This document shows, one piece after another, positions 7,084 to 16,642 of a DNA stretch of 32,500 nt. The notes below the pieces were generated by a model. That model was not told where the DNA came from and made no database searches. It worked only from the letters and a program-made list of their open reading frames with translations. Location of the stretch: assembly GCA_023229545.1 (NCBI GenBank), contig JALNZB010000023.1:1-32500 (forward strand). Direction: 5' to 3'. The number at the start of each line of letters is the position of its first letter. The stretch's first letter is position 1. This stretch comes from Sulfuritalea sp. (lineage in GTDB: Bacteria > Pseudomonadota > Gammaproteobacteria > Burkholderiales > Rhodocyclaceae). The translations under genes and the position numbers were made by a program.

Positions 7084-9666
7084 TCAAGTCGCGACAACCC
7101 GGTTCGCCTGCCGCGTCTCGTAAAGCCGGAACGCTTCGCGCAGGATTTTCAGCAACGCCGCATCCTCCCAGGGTTTTTCCAGAAACTTGTAGATTTCTCC
7201 GCGATTGACCACATCGGTTATCGCCTTGAGATCGGTGTAACCGGAAAGGATGATGCGTATCGTGTCGGGATACATTACCCGTACCTTGGCGAGGAATTCA
7301 GATCCGGTCATGTGCGGCATGCGCTGGTCCGACATCACCACGGCCACCTCGTGATTGGCCAGCAGTTCCAACCCCTCCTGCGCGCTGGTGGCGGCCAGGA
7401 TAGAGTAGCCCTCGCGCCGCAACAGCCGTTTCAAAGCGGAAAGAATTTGCGGTTCGTCGTCCACCAGCAGCAGGCGCGGCAATTCATCAACAGCGGGTAA
7501 AGCCAGTTTGCGTCTTTCGCGCAGCAGTTGCTCGAACTCGGTGGCGGGCAACGGCCTGCTGAAATAGAAACCCTGCATCTCGTCGCAGCCGCGGACGCGC
7601 AGGAAGTTCAGTTGCGCTTCCGTTTCCACGCCCTCGGCGATCACCGACAGCCCCAAGCTATGAGCCAGCGCGATGACCGCCACGGCGATAGCGGCGCTGC
7701 CAGGATCCTGCACGATGTCGCGCACGAAAGACTGGTCGATTTTCAGGCGGTCGAGGGCGAAGCGCTTGAGGTAGCTTAAGCTTGAATAGCCGGTGCCGAA
7801 ATCGTCGATGGACAGCGTGACCGACAAGCCCTTCAGCGCTTCAGTTATTCCGACGAAAGCATCGGCGTTGTCCATCGCCGCGCTTTCCGTCAGTTCCAGT
7901 TCCAGATAGCTGGGATCGAGGCCGGTTTCGCGCAGTACCTGCTTGGTCAGCGCCACCATGTCCTGCCCCTCGAACTGCCGCACAGACAGATTCACCGCCA
8001 CCGCCACGGCAGACAACCCCTCTGTCTGCCACGCCCGATTTTGCGCACAGGCGGTGCGCAGCACCCATTCACCGAGGGGCACGATCAAGCCGGTTTTTTC
8101 GGCGAGCGGAATGAATTCCATGGGTGGCAGCAGTCCACGTAGCGGATGCTGCCAACGCACCAGCGCCTCCATGCCGATGAGTTCGCCGCTACGCAAACTC
8201 ATTTGCGGCTGATAGTAGAGCCGCAACTCGTCGCGTTCGATGGCGTGGCGCAATTCATTTTCCAGGTTGAGCCGCTCCAGCGAGTGGGCGTTCATCTCGG
8301 CGGAGTAGAAAAGGAAGTTGTTGCCGCCCGATGCCTTGGCGCGGTACATCGCCGCACCGGCGTTCTTCAACAGGGTTTCGCCGTCCTCGCCGTCCTGAGG
8401 AAACATGGCGATACCGATGCTGGCGAAGAGGAACAATTCCCGTTCTTCGGCGAGGAACGGTTGAGCCAGCGCTTTCAGAATGTCGTGGGCGATAGAAACG
8501 GTCTCTCCAATTTCTCCGTCCTTCGCCAACAGGACGAACTCGTCCCCGCCCAAATACGCGAGGGTATCGGCCGTTTCGCCCACGGTCCCCAGGCACCCGG
8601 AAATTTTCCGCAACAATTTGTCGCCGATGCCGCGCCCTAGGCTGTCGGCTATTTCCTTGAAGCGATCGAGTTTGAACATCAGCACCGTCAATTGCTTTCC
8701 GTCCTGGCGACAACGCGCTATCGCCTGGACAAGGCGATCCGTCAACAGGTTGCGGTTGGGCAGGCCGGTCAGGTCGTCGAAGTTGGCCTGGCGCTCCAGT
8801 TGCGCCTGGTAGCGCTTGCGCTCGGTGATGTCCTTGATCACGCCGTCGTAGGACAGGAGCTTCCCGGAAACATCTTTGAACAGGATGATCGTGTCGTTGA
8901 CCCAGCGAGTCTCTCCATTTTTTTGGATGATGCGATGCTCGATGGACGAGACATCATTCCCCTCCAGGATCTGACGCACGCGCTCCAAGACCGGTTCGCG
9001 ATCCTCCGGCACGACCATCTGAATCCAGAGATGGGGATTGGCGGCAAACTCCTCCGCCGCGTACCCTGTCACCGCCGCACAGGCGGGGCTTTGTGTGGCC
9101 TCCACCGCGCGACCGTTTTCGATGCGCACCGTATACAGATAATCCGTAAGTCCTTCGGTGATGCGCCTGTAGCGTTCCTCGCTTTTCAGCAACTCGGCGG
9201 TACGCGCTTCAACCTGTTCTTCCAGAATGCGGTTGTGGTTGGCGAGAAAGTCGCGGGCGCGCTTGAGTTCAAGTTGGGTGCGCACGCGCGCCAGGACGAT
9301 GGGCGGGTGGTAGGGCTTGGCGATGTAGTCCACCGCGCCGAGTTCGAGACCCTTCTCTTCGTCTTCGGTGGAATCCAGCCCGGTGACAAAGATGACCGGG
9401 ATGTCGCGGGTGGCGGGATTGTCACGCAAGCAGGTGAGCACGTCGTAGCCGTCCATGCCGGGCATCAACACATCGAGCAGGATCAGGTCCGGTTTCGGGA
9501 CGCCCGCGGCGATCTGCAAAGCGCGCTCCCCGGAAGGCGCGGCCAATACATCGTAATGTGGGCGGAGCAAGCCGCCGAGAGTTTCCAGATTGCAGGGGTC
9601 GTCGTCCACCAGCAGAATTCTTGCACGAGCTATTTCAGTCACGTTGTCAGCAGTCATCCGATGCAT
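7084..9666 (-). CDS. REC-PAS-GGDEF-EAL-REC protein: probable c-di-GMP phosphodiesterase, output of the chemosensory operon
   Basis: Start: ATG 9666 has GGAGG five bases upstream. An ATG at 9684 overlapping the previous stop (TAATG) is an alternative that adds 6 residues. Domains (860 aa): receiver 1 about 15-135 with phospho-acceptor Asp65; short coiled linker; PAS 163-285; GGDEF 295-455; EAL 465-715; receiver 2 about 730-850 with Asp780. EAL catalytic residues all look present: EAL at 500-502, the Asn of VNLS, ELTE, IDDFGTGYSS, LKID, AEGVE, MQGF. The GGDEF domain keeps its GGDEF loop (373-377), but the metal Asp of the usual DLDxFK is Lys332, the nucleotide-binding Asn is Ala340, the Arg two residues before GG is Tyr371, and no RxxD inhibitory site is seen. 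Predicted activity is therefore c-di-GMP hydrolysis, controlled by two receivers. Confidence 0.9.
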   Translation of the reverse strand: MHRMTADNVTEIARARILLVDDDPCNLETLGGLLRPHYDVLAAPSGERALQIAAGVPKPDLILLDVLMPGMDGYDVLTCLRDNPATRDIPVIFVTGLDSTEDEEKGLELGAVDYIAKPYHPPIVLARVRTQLELKRARDFLANHNRILEEQVEARTAELLKSEERYRRITEGLTDYLYTVRIENGRAVEATQSPACAAVTGYAAEEFAANPHLWIQMVVPEDREPVLERVRQILEGNDVSSIEHRIIQKNGETRWVNDTIILFKDVSGKLLSYDGVIKDITERKRYQAQLERQANFDDLTGLPNRNLLTDRLVQAIARCRQDGKQLTVLMFKLDRFKEIADSLGRGIGDKLLRKISGCLGTVGETADTLAYLGGDEFVLLAKDGEIGETVSIAHDILKALAQPFLAEERELFLFASIGIAMFPQDGEDGETLLKNAGAAMYRAKASGGNNFLFYSAEMNAHSLERLNLENELRHAIERDELRLYYQPQMSLRSGELIGMEALVRWQHPLRGLLPPMEFIPLAEKTGLIVPLGEWVLRTACAQNRAWQTEGLSAVAVAVNLSVRQFEGQDMVALTKQVLRETGLDPSYLELELTESAAMDNADAFVGITEALKGLSVTLSIDDFGTGYSSLSYLKRFALDRLKIDQSFVRDIVQDPGSAAIAVAVIALAHSLGLSVIAEGVETEAQLNFLRVRGCDEMQGFYFSRPLPATEFEQLLRERRKLALPAVDELPRLLLVDDEPQILSALKRLLRREGYSILAATSAQEGLELLANHEVAVVMSDQRMPHMTGSEFLAKVRVMYPDTIRIILSGYTDLKAITDVVNRGEIYKFLEKPWEDAALLKILREAFRLYETRQANRVVAT

Positions 9667-9683
9667 CCTCTCCTCCGTCGACA

Positions 9684-12600
9684 TTATTGCGCGGCCAATT
9701 CCGGGTGTTCCACCCGCGCCCGCTTGAGGATTTCCAAGGCCTCGGGATAGAGGAAACGCTCGATCCGCTGTTCCAATTCCGCGCCCAAAGGGCCGAGAGC
9801 GGCCTTGATCAGCGCGGCATGGATCTCAAAGACCTGGTTGGCCTGCATGTTTGCAGCCGCCAGCAAAGGGTCCAGTTCTGCCAGAACCTGCCGCAGCGCC
9901 GTCCAGTCCACCTCGCCCGCATAGGGGGCCGCAACCTCCTCCGGCAGCGCCGCGAGGATCGCTGCGGTCAGCCGCTGCAACTCGCTTTCCAAAGCGCCGG
10001 CCAGCCCTTCGATGATCGCTGCGTCGCGGCCCTCCTTGATCGCCGCCTCCAGTTCGGCAGCCAACCCTTGCACAGCAGTCGCGCCCAGATTGCCCGAACT
10101 GCCTTTCAGCGTATGGGCCAGCCGCCTGGTCTCCTCCCGATCTCCTGCGGACACCCGTTGGCGCAGCCGGGTAATGTCGTCGGCATGATCGAGCGCATAG
10201 CGGCGCAGCAGGCGCAGGTAGCTGGTCAGATGACCGTTCAGCGTTTTGAGACCCCGCTTGGCGTCCAGACCGGGAATGGTCGCGAGAGCGGCGGGCAGAT
10301 TCTCCGTTGCGATAGGGGCGGCGGGCATAGCCATGGCGGTGTCCGGAAGCCAGCGCAACAGCGTGCCGAAAAACTGCTCGGGATCGACCGGCTTGGCGAC
10401 GAAGTCGTTCATGCCCGCCGCCTTGCAGCGTTCGCGATCCTCGTCGAAGGCGTTGGCGGTCATCGCCACGATAGGCAGCGTCGCGAAGCCGGGCAGGGCG
10501 CGGATGGCACGGGTCGCCTCCAGGCCGTCCATGCCCGGCATCTGCATATCCATGAGGATCAAGTCGTAACCGCCTTTGCGCGCCTTTTCCAGCGCCTCAT
10601 GTCCGTCGTTGGCGACCTCCACTTTCAGTCCGACATCGGTCAGCAACTCTGCCGCGACTTCCTGATTGATCTTGTTGTCTTCGGCCAGCAGGATGCGAGC
10701 GCCGATCGGCATGGATTGCAAACGAAACTCGGCGACGGCGGGCGTCTCTTCCGCCAATTCTTCCGGTTTGAGATTGCTTTTGCCGAGGCGGGCGGTAAAC
10801 CAGAAGCGGCTGCCCTGGCCCGGTACGCTCTGCGCGCCGGCTTCGCCGCCCATTAGCTGCGCCAGCCGCCGGGCGATGGCGAGCCCGAGGCCGGTGCCGC
10901 CGTAGCGGCGCGAGGTGGTGGCATCGACCTGCTCGAAGGCGGCGAACAAGTCTGCGATTCTCTCCGGCGCGATGCTGATGCCGGTGTCCGTCACCTCGAA
11001 GCGCACCAGCAGTTCGCTCGCCGTCTCCTCCGACTTGGAGACGCGCACGGTGATCTTGCCGCGCTCGGTAAATTTGACGGCATTGGACAGATAGTTGAGC
11101 AGGGCCTGTGCCAGCCGGGTGGAATCGCCCACCAGCACCGGCGGCACGTCGTCACTATCCACGACGAGTTCCAGGCGCTTGTCTCGCACTTTCGGACCGA
11201 TCATGGAGATGACGTTGTCCAGCATGCGGTCGAGGGCGAAGTCGGCGACATTGAGGTTCAGCATGCCCGCCTCGATTTTGGAAAAGTCGAGAATATTGTT
11301 GATGACCGAAAGCAGGTGGCGGGAGGCTTCGACGATCTTCTCCAGCTTCTCCGTTTGTGCGCGATCGGGATTGCCGCGCCGCAGCAGGTGAGTCAGTCCG
11401 ATAATCGCATTCAGGGGCGTGCGGATCTCGTGACTCATGTTGGCGATAAAGGCGCTCTTGGCCACGTTCGCCGTCTCGGCAGCCGTCTTGGCGCTCTTCA
11501 GTTGGATGACATTTTCCTGTAGCACCTGCTCCAGGTGTTTATGTTCGGTGACGTCCCTGAAGACGCCGAGAAGAAAGGAAGTTCCCTTCACCGTCATTGG
11601 CGTGGCATTGATGTCCGCATGGAAGATCGTGCCATCCTTTCTTTTCACCGGCAGGTCAGGCGCGAGACTGATTTCGTGTTTGAGCTGCCGCTTGATCTGG
11701 CGGCTGACGTTGTCCATCTCTTCTTCGGGATGAATGTCCTCCACACCCAGTTCGAGAATCTCGTCGGCGCCATATCCGAGCAAGCGCTGAAATGAAGTGT
11801 TGCTCATGCGGAACTGCTGCGTCTCGGCGTCCACCAGAACGATTCCGTCCTGCACCGAGTCGAAAATGGTACTGAGCAGCATCCTGGATTCCGCCAGCGC
11901 TTGCTCCTCCCGCTTGCGCTCGGTGATGTCGCGCACCGTCGCCTTCAAGGATAACTGACCATTCACTTCCACGCGTGTCAGCAGCACCTCGGCGGCAAAC
12001 GGTTCGGCGTCGAGCCGATGGTGTTCCCATTCGAAGAAGTTGGAACCTTCGCGCATGGCGGTTGCGATCATTTCCTGCGCCTTCTCCGCCGAGGGGCGTC
12101 CGTCAGGTTGCCGCTCGGGCGAAACGTCCCATGGGCCAAGGGCGGTGAACTCGCTCTTGCTGGCGACCCCGAACATTTGCAGCGTTGCCTGATTGGCATC
12201 GGCGAAGCGCCAGGATGGCGGCGTCAGCACCATCAAGGCATCGCGCGAACTCTCGAACAACTCACGGTATTTTTCCTCGCTCGCACTCAGCGCCTGCTCG
12301 GCGGCGCCCAGCGCGACCCGCGCGCGCTGGCTGACGATGCCGTAGGCAATATCCTCGGCCATCTCCTCCATGAGCGCAGCTTCCTCCTCGTCGAAGACAG
12401 CCGCCTCGGACGAATAGATGCTCAAGGCACCGAAGACTCTGTCGCCGTCGCCGAGGGGCAGGGCGATGTTTGCGGTATAGCCGCGGGCCAGCGCGGCGTC
12501 TTTCCAGGGCGCGAATCCCGGATCGGTGGCGATGTCGCGGCAAACCTGCATCTTTCCGCTGCGGATGGCGCGGACGATCGGCACCTGCCCCTTATCGGTG

Positions 12601-13427
12601 TCGGCCCAGGTGAGGCGCTCCGTCGGATGGAAGTCCCACCCCGCGCCCGCCGACGCCACGCGGGCGAGAGTCTTTTCCGCGTCATCCACGGCATAGCTGA
12701 TTCTCGCCAGGGGGTAGCCGCCCTCCTCGACGATATTGCGCACGGAGGTCTGGATCAACTCCTCTTCGCTCTTGGCTCGCGCCAGCAAGCGATTGCCTGT
12801 CGATAGCACCCGCAGGGCGCGGTTGACCTGGCCCAGCGCCACGGTGCGGTTGCGCACTTGCTTGTCGAGGCTCGCGTTGATCAGGTTGAGCTCGGTCTGG
12901 ATGGCCACCAGTTCCCGGCTCAGGTTGAGCATGTTCTCGTACAGCGAGAGCATCAGGTTCAGCACCTGCTTGCCGCCGGCGGCGATGACGTAGTGCTTGC
13001 CGCCGTAGGACACCACTTCGTCCCGCCGCTCTTCCGTTTGCCGCCGCTCGAGCGGGGCGTCGAGCAGGGAACGGATGCGCTCCAGCAGGTCGGTTTCGGC
13101 GAAGGGCTTGACGATATAGGCATCGGCGCCGGAATTGATCGCCTCGATGATGTCTTCCGGCTCCGCCAGCACCGTCAGCAGCATCAGCGGGATGTTCCAC
13201 AGTTCATCGTCAAGCTTGATGGCGCGGCACAACTGATAGCCGTTCATCAGCGGCATGTTGATATCGCTCATCACCAGGGCGGGACGGTGCGCACGCGCCG
13301 CTTGCAGGCCTTCCTCGCCGTTGTGCGCGATGCACACCGCGTAGCCTGCCCTGGCGAGCGTGCGGCGCAGCAACTCCGTCTCCACCGCGCTGTCCTCGAC
13401 GATCAGGATTTCGGGCGGGGCCGTCAT
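9684..13427 (-). CDS. Soluble hybrid histidine kinase REC-GAF-PAS-PAS-HisKA-HATPase-REC-HPT with altered G1 box
   Basis: ATG 13427 overlaps the upstream stop (ATGA). No membrane segment is seen in 1247 aa. Domains: receiver 1 about 5-120 (Asp55); coiled linker 130-205; GAF about 210-370; PAS about 385-500 and 515-630; HisKA with His666 in SHEIRTPLN; HATPase about 765-885 with N box NYLSNAVKF and G2 box GGTGLGLAI; receiver 2 about 905-1025 (Asp960, in LILMDMQMP); HPT with His1105 in HTLKGSSGNLGA. The G1 box reads DTGIS instead of DTGIG (Ser at 818), unlike its upstream paralogue, so ATP binding may be weak or lost. From the linker onward and from HisKA to the end it is closely similar to the gene upstream. 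It probably takes phosphate on receiver 1 from CheA or acts with its paralogue to feed the c-di-GMP enzyme downstream. Confidence 0.9.
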   Translation of the reverse strand: MTAPPEILIVEDSAVETELLRRTLARAGYAVCIAHNGEEGLQAARAHRPALVMSDINMPLMNGYQLCRAIKLDDELWNIPLMLLTVLAEPEDIIEAINSGADAYIVKPFAETDLLERIRSLLDAPLERRQTEERRDEVVSYGGKHYVIAAGGKQVLNLMLSLYENMLNLSRELVAIQTELNLINASLDKQVRNRTVALGQVNRALRVLSTGNRLLARAKSEEELIQTSVRNIVEEGGYPLARISYAVDDAEKTLARVASAGAGWDFHPTERLTWADTDKGQVPIVRAIRSGKMQVCRDIATDPGFAPWKDAALARGYTANIALPLGDGDRVFGALSIYSSEAAVFDEEEAALMEEMAEDIAYGIVSQRARVALGAAEQALSASEEKYRELFESSRDALMVLTPPSWRFADANQATLQMFGVASKSEFTALGPWDVSPERQPDGRPSAEKAQEMIATAMREGSNFFEWEHHRLDAEPFAAEVLLTRVEVNGQLSLKATVRDITERKREEQALAESRMLLSTIFDSVQDGIVLVDAETQQFRMSNTSFQRLLGYGADEILELGVEDIHPEEEMDNVSRQIKRQLKHEISLAPDLPVKRKDGTIFHADINATPMTVKGTSFLLGVFRDVTEHKHLEQVLQENVIQLKSAKTAAETANVAKSAFIANMSHEIRTPLNAIIGLTHLLRRGNPDRAQTEKLEKIVEASRHLLSVINNILDFSKIEAGMLNLNVADFALDRMLDNVISMIGPKVRDKRLELVVDSDDVPPVLVGDSTRLAQALLNYLSNAVKFTERGKITVRVSKSEETASELLVRFEVTDTGISIAPERIADLFAAFEQVDATTSRRYGGTGLGLAIARRLAQLMGGEAGAQSVPGQGSRFWFTARLGKSNLKPEELAEETPAVAEFRLQSMPIGARILLAEDNKINQEVAAELLTDVGLKVEVANDGHEALEKARKGGYDLILMDMQMPGMDGLEATRAIRALPGFATLPIVAMTANAFDEDRERCKAAGMNDFVAKPVDPEQFFGTLLRWLPDTAMAMPAAPIATENLPAALATIPGLDAKRGLKTLNGHLTSYLRLLRRYALDHADDITRLRQRVSAGDREETRRLAHTLKGSSGNLGATAVQGLAAELEAAIKEGRDAAIIEGLAGALESELQRLTAAILAALPEEVAAPYAGEVDWTALRQVLAELDPLLAAANMQANQVFEIHAALIKAALGPLGAELEQRIERFLYPEALEILKRARVEHPELAAQ

Positions 13428-16400
13428 CGCGCCAACTCCGGGCGTTCCTGCCGCGCCTGCTTCAGTACCTCCAGCGCTTCGGGAAAGAAGAAACCGGCGA
13501 GATGCGCTGCCAGCGTTGCCGCCTGCGCTGGCCCCAGCGCGGCCCTGATCTGGGCGGAATTTTGCTCGAAAAGGTCGAAGGCCGCCATGCTGGAGCCGGC
13601 GAGCAAGGGCTCCATCTCATCGAGTGCCCGGCGTACCACCGCCCAATCCACTTCGTCCGGCGCACCCTCGATCTCCTCGGGCAGGGCGACGCGCAGCGCT
13701 GCCGCCAGTTGTGTCAACTCGGTTTCTAGTGCATCGACCAGCGGTTCGATCTGCGCTGCCTCGCCGCCTTCCCTCATCTTCGCGTCCAATGCGGTGACCA
13801 AGCGCTGCACCTCCGTTGCGCCCAGATTGCCCGCGCTGCCCTTGAGCGTATGGGCGATCCGCTGCGCCGCCGCGTGCTCGCGTTCCGCCAGCAGTGTGCG
13901 CAAGCGGGCCATGTCCTCGCCATGATCGGCGGCGAATTGGCGCAGCAGGCGCCGGTAAGTGATCAGATGACCGTTCAGCATCTTGAGACCCCGCTTGGCG
14001 TCCAGACCAGGGATAGCCGCGAGTGCGGCGGGAATCATTTCTGCCGCATCGGAAGTCGGCGCTGGCGACACGGCGCTGCTCGGCAGCCAGCGCGATAGCA
14101 TGCCGAACAACTGCTCGGGATCGACCGGCTTGGCGATGAAGTCGTTCATGCCCGCCGCCTTGCAGTGTTCGCGATCCTCGTCGAAAGCATTGGCGGTCAT
14201 CGCCAGGATCGGGATCGCCGCGCAGTTGGGAAGCTGACGAATGGCGCGGGTTGCCTCCAGGCCGTCCATGCCCGGCATCTGCATATCCATCAGGATCAAG
14301 TCGTAACCGCCTTTGCGCGCCATCTCCAGCGCCTCGAAGCCGTCGTTGGCGACCTCCACCTTCAATCCAACTTCGCTCAGCAGTTCCACCGCGATTTCCT
14401 GATTGATCTTGTTGTCCTCGGCCAGCAGGATGCGGGTGCCGACCGGCATGGTTTGCACGCTCAACCTGGTAAGCGGGGGGGCGTCGGCTAACTCATCCAC
14501 GCCGAGCGTGCTCTTGCCGAGGCGTGCGGTGAACCAGAACGTACTGCCCTGGCCGGACACGCTCTCTGCCCCGGCCTCGCCGCCCATCAGGCGCGCCAGT
14601 TGCCTGGTGATGGCAAGCCCCAGGCCCGTGCCGCCGTAGCGGCGCGAAATGGTGGCATCGACCTGCTCGAAGGCGGCAAACAAGTCCGCGATCTTCTCGG
14701 GCGCAATACCGATGCCGGTGTCTGTCACTTCGAAGCGCAGCAGCAGGCCGGTGGCCGTTTCCTCCGACTTGCTCAGACGTACGGTGATCTTGCCGCGCTC
14801 GGTAAATTTGACGGCGTTGGAAAGATAGTTGAGCAGGGCCTGTGCCAGCCGGGTGGAATCGCCGACCAGCACCGGTGGCAGATCGTCCCGATCCACGACG
14901 AGCTCCAGATGCTTGTCGCGTACTCTGGGGCCGATCATGGAGATGACGTTGTCCAGCATGCGGACGAAGGAAAAATCGGTGACACACAGATTCAGCTTGC
15001 CCGCCTCGATCTTGGAAAAATCGAGAATGTCGCTGATGACCGAGAGCAGGTGGCGGGAGGCACCGACGATTTTGTCCAGCCTCTCCGTTTGTACCGGATC
15101 GGGATTGCCACGCCGCAACAGGTGCGTGAGGCCGACGATGGCATTCAGGGGCGTGCGTATCTCGTGGCTCATGTTGGCGACGAAGGCGCTCTTGGCCGCG
15201 TTTGCCGCCTCGGCTGCGGCCTTGGCCTCTGCCAGTTCGTGCGTGCGGGTGTCGACCAGTTCTTCCAGGTGGTGGTGATGCCGATCCAACTCCTCGGCGA
15301 GGCGAATTCTCTCGGTGATGTCCTTCTTCACCGCCACGTAGTGGCTGATATGTCCGTCGACCTGGCGGATCGGCGTGATGGTGGCAGACTCGGTGTATTC
15401 GCTACCGTCCTTGCGCCGGTTGATGAACTCGCCCCGCCAGGTTTGGCCGTGCTTCAGGGCATCCCACAGGGCGTCATAGCTTGTGCGCGGCGTTTTGCCG
15501 GATTGCAGAATGATTGGTTTCCGGCCAATCGCTTCCGCGCGGCTGTAGCCGGTGGTCTGCACAAAGGTTTCGTTGACGTATTCGATGTTGGCGTCGAGAT
15601 CGGTGATGACAATGCTTTCCGCGCTCTGCTCGACGGCCATCGAGAGTTTGCGGACCTGAGCATCGACGGACTTGCGCTCGGTGATGTCGCGATCAATGCC
15701 GCGATAACCGCGGAAATTGCCATCGTGGTCGATGATGGGGACACCGTTTGTTTCAAGAACGACCAGATGTCCATCCTTGTGAAGGCTTGAATTTTCGAGA
15801 TTGACGATGGCATTAAGCGCCGAGATGTGTGCGCCAAACAGTTTTGCCATCCGTTGAGCTTCCCCGGCGGGCATCAGGTCGAAAGGTGTTTTCCCGATCA
15901 CTTCTTCGGGCAGATAGCCGAGGATGTCGTGGATTCTCGGATTCGCGTAGGTATAGACGCCATTCTCGTCAACCTCCCAAATCCAGTCGCTCGTGGTTTC
16001 CACAAGATTGCGGAACCGTGCCTCGTTTTTCCGCAGCTCCACGGTGCGCTCATGCACCTGCTGGTCGAGGCTCTCGTTCAGCAGCTTGAGCTGGGCCTGG
16101 ATGGCGACCTGTTCCCGGTTCTGGTTCAGCGTATTCTCGTACAGCGAGAGCAGCAGGTTCAATATCTGCTGGCCGCCGCCGGCGATGGTGTGGCGCTTGC
16201 CGCCGTAGCCCACCACTTCCTGTCGCCGCTCGTCTGCGCGCGGCCTTTCGATCGGGGCATCCAGCAGGGAACGGATGCGTTCCAACAGGGCTGCCTCGGC
16301 GTAGGGTTTGATGATGTAGGCGTCGGCGCCGGAATTGATCGCCTCGATGATGTCTTCCGGTTCCGACAGCACGGTGAGCAGGATCAGTGGGATGTTCCAC

Positions 16401-16642
16401 AGTGCATCGTCATACTTGACCGCGTGGCACAACTGGTAGCCGTTCATTACCGGCATGTTGATGTCGCTCATCACCAGGGCGGGCCGGCATGTGCGCACCG
16501 CTTGCAGGCCTTCCTCGCCGTTGTGTGCCACGCTCACTGCGTAGCCCGCGTTGACAAGGGTGCGGCGCAGCAGCTCCGCCTCCACCGGACTGTCTTCGAC
16601 GATCAGGATTTCCGGCGGGGGGCCGGATGCTTGTTGCGTCAT
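13424..16642 (-). CDS. Soluble hybrid histidine kinase REC-PAS-PAS-HisKA-HATPase-REC-HPT
   Basis: ATG 16642 overlaps the cheB stop (ATGA) and has AAGGAG five bases before it. The 1072-aa product has no membrane segment. Domains: receiver 1 about 11-128 (Asp60 in MSDINMP); conserved coiled linker about 135-205 (YGGK...LSLYEN...RTVEL); PAS 1 about 207-325; PAS 2 about 333-445; HisKA with His493 in SHEIRTPLN; HATPase about 595-710 with intact N box, DTGIG (641-645) and GGTGLGLAI; receiver 2 about 735-855 (Asp786); HPT with His931 in HTLKGSAGNLGA. All phosphorelay residues are present, so it should autophosphorylate and relay His-Asp-His. An N-terminal receiver on a cytoplasmic kinase suggests that CheA phosphorylation tunes it. 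It is the intact member of a tandem paralogous pair. Confidence 0.92.
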   Translation of the reverse strand: MTQQASGPPPEILIVEDSPVEAELLRRTLVNAGYAVSVAHNGEEGLQAVRTCRPALVMSDINMPVMNGYQLCHAVKYDDALWNIPLILLTVLSEPEDIIEAINSGADAYIIKPYAEAALLERIRSLLDAPIERPRADERRQEVVGYGGKRHTIAGGGQQILNLLLSLYENTLNQNREQVAIQAQLKLLNESLDQQVHERTVELRKNEARFRNLVETTSDWIWEVDENGVYTYANPRIHDILGYLPEEVIGKTPFDLMPAGEAQRMAKLFGAHISALNAIVNLENSSLHKDGHLVVLETNGVPIIDHDGNFRGYRGIDRDITERKSVDAQVRKLSMAVEQSAESIVITDLDANIEYVNETFVQTTGYSRAEAIGRKPIILQSGKTPRTSYDALWDALKHGQTWRGEFINRRKDGSEYTESATITPIRQVDGHISHYVAVKKDITERIRLAEELDRHHHHLEELVDTRTHELAEAKAAAEAANAAKSAFVANMSHEIRTPLNAIVGLTHLLRRGNPDPVQTERLDKIVGASRHLLSVISDILDFSKIEAGKLNLCVTDFSFVRMLDNVISMIGPRVRDKHLELVVDRDDLPPVLVGDSTRLAQALLNYLSNAVKFTERGKITVRLSKSEETATGLLLRFEVTDTGIGIAPEKIADLFAAFEQVDATISRRYGGTGLGLAITRQLARLMGGEAGAESVSGQGSTFWFTARLGKSTLGVDELADAPPLTRLSVQTMPVGTRILLAEDNKINQEIAVELLSEVGLKVEVANDGFEALEMARKGGYDLILMDMQMPGMDGLEATRAIRQLPNCAAIPILAMTANAFDEDREHCKAAGMNDFIAKPVDPEQLFGMLSRWLPSSAVSPAPTSDAAEMIPAALAAIPGLDAKRGLKMLNGHLITYRRLLRQFAADHGEDMARLRTLLAEREHAAAQRIAHTLKGSAGNLGATEVQRLVTALDAKMREGGEAAQIEPLVDALETELTQLAAALRVALPEEIEGAPDEVDWAVVRRALDEMEPLLAGSSMAAFDLFEQNSAQIRAALGPAQAATLAAHLAGFFFPEALEVLKQARQERPELAR

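Noticed and set aside
8692..10856. Long plus-strand frames (up to 432 codons) across the EAL protein and hybrid kinase
   Set aside because: They are antisense to clearly coded domains; high GC gives few stops, and the products show no domains.
14475..14481. G7 run inside the upstream hybrid kinase as a phase-variation site
   Set aside because: It is short, in a linker, and isolated G7 runs are expected in DNA this GC-rich; not as striking as the 359-372 tract.
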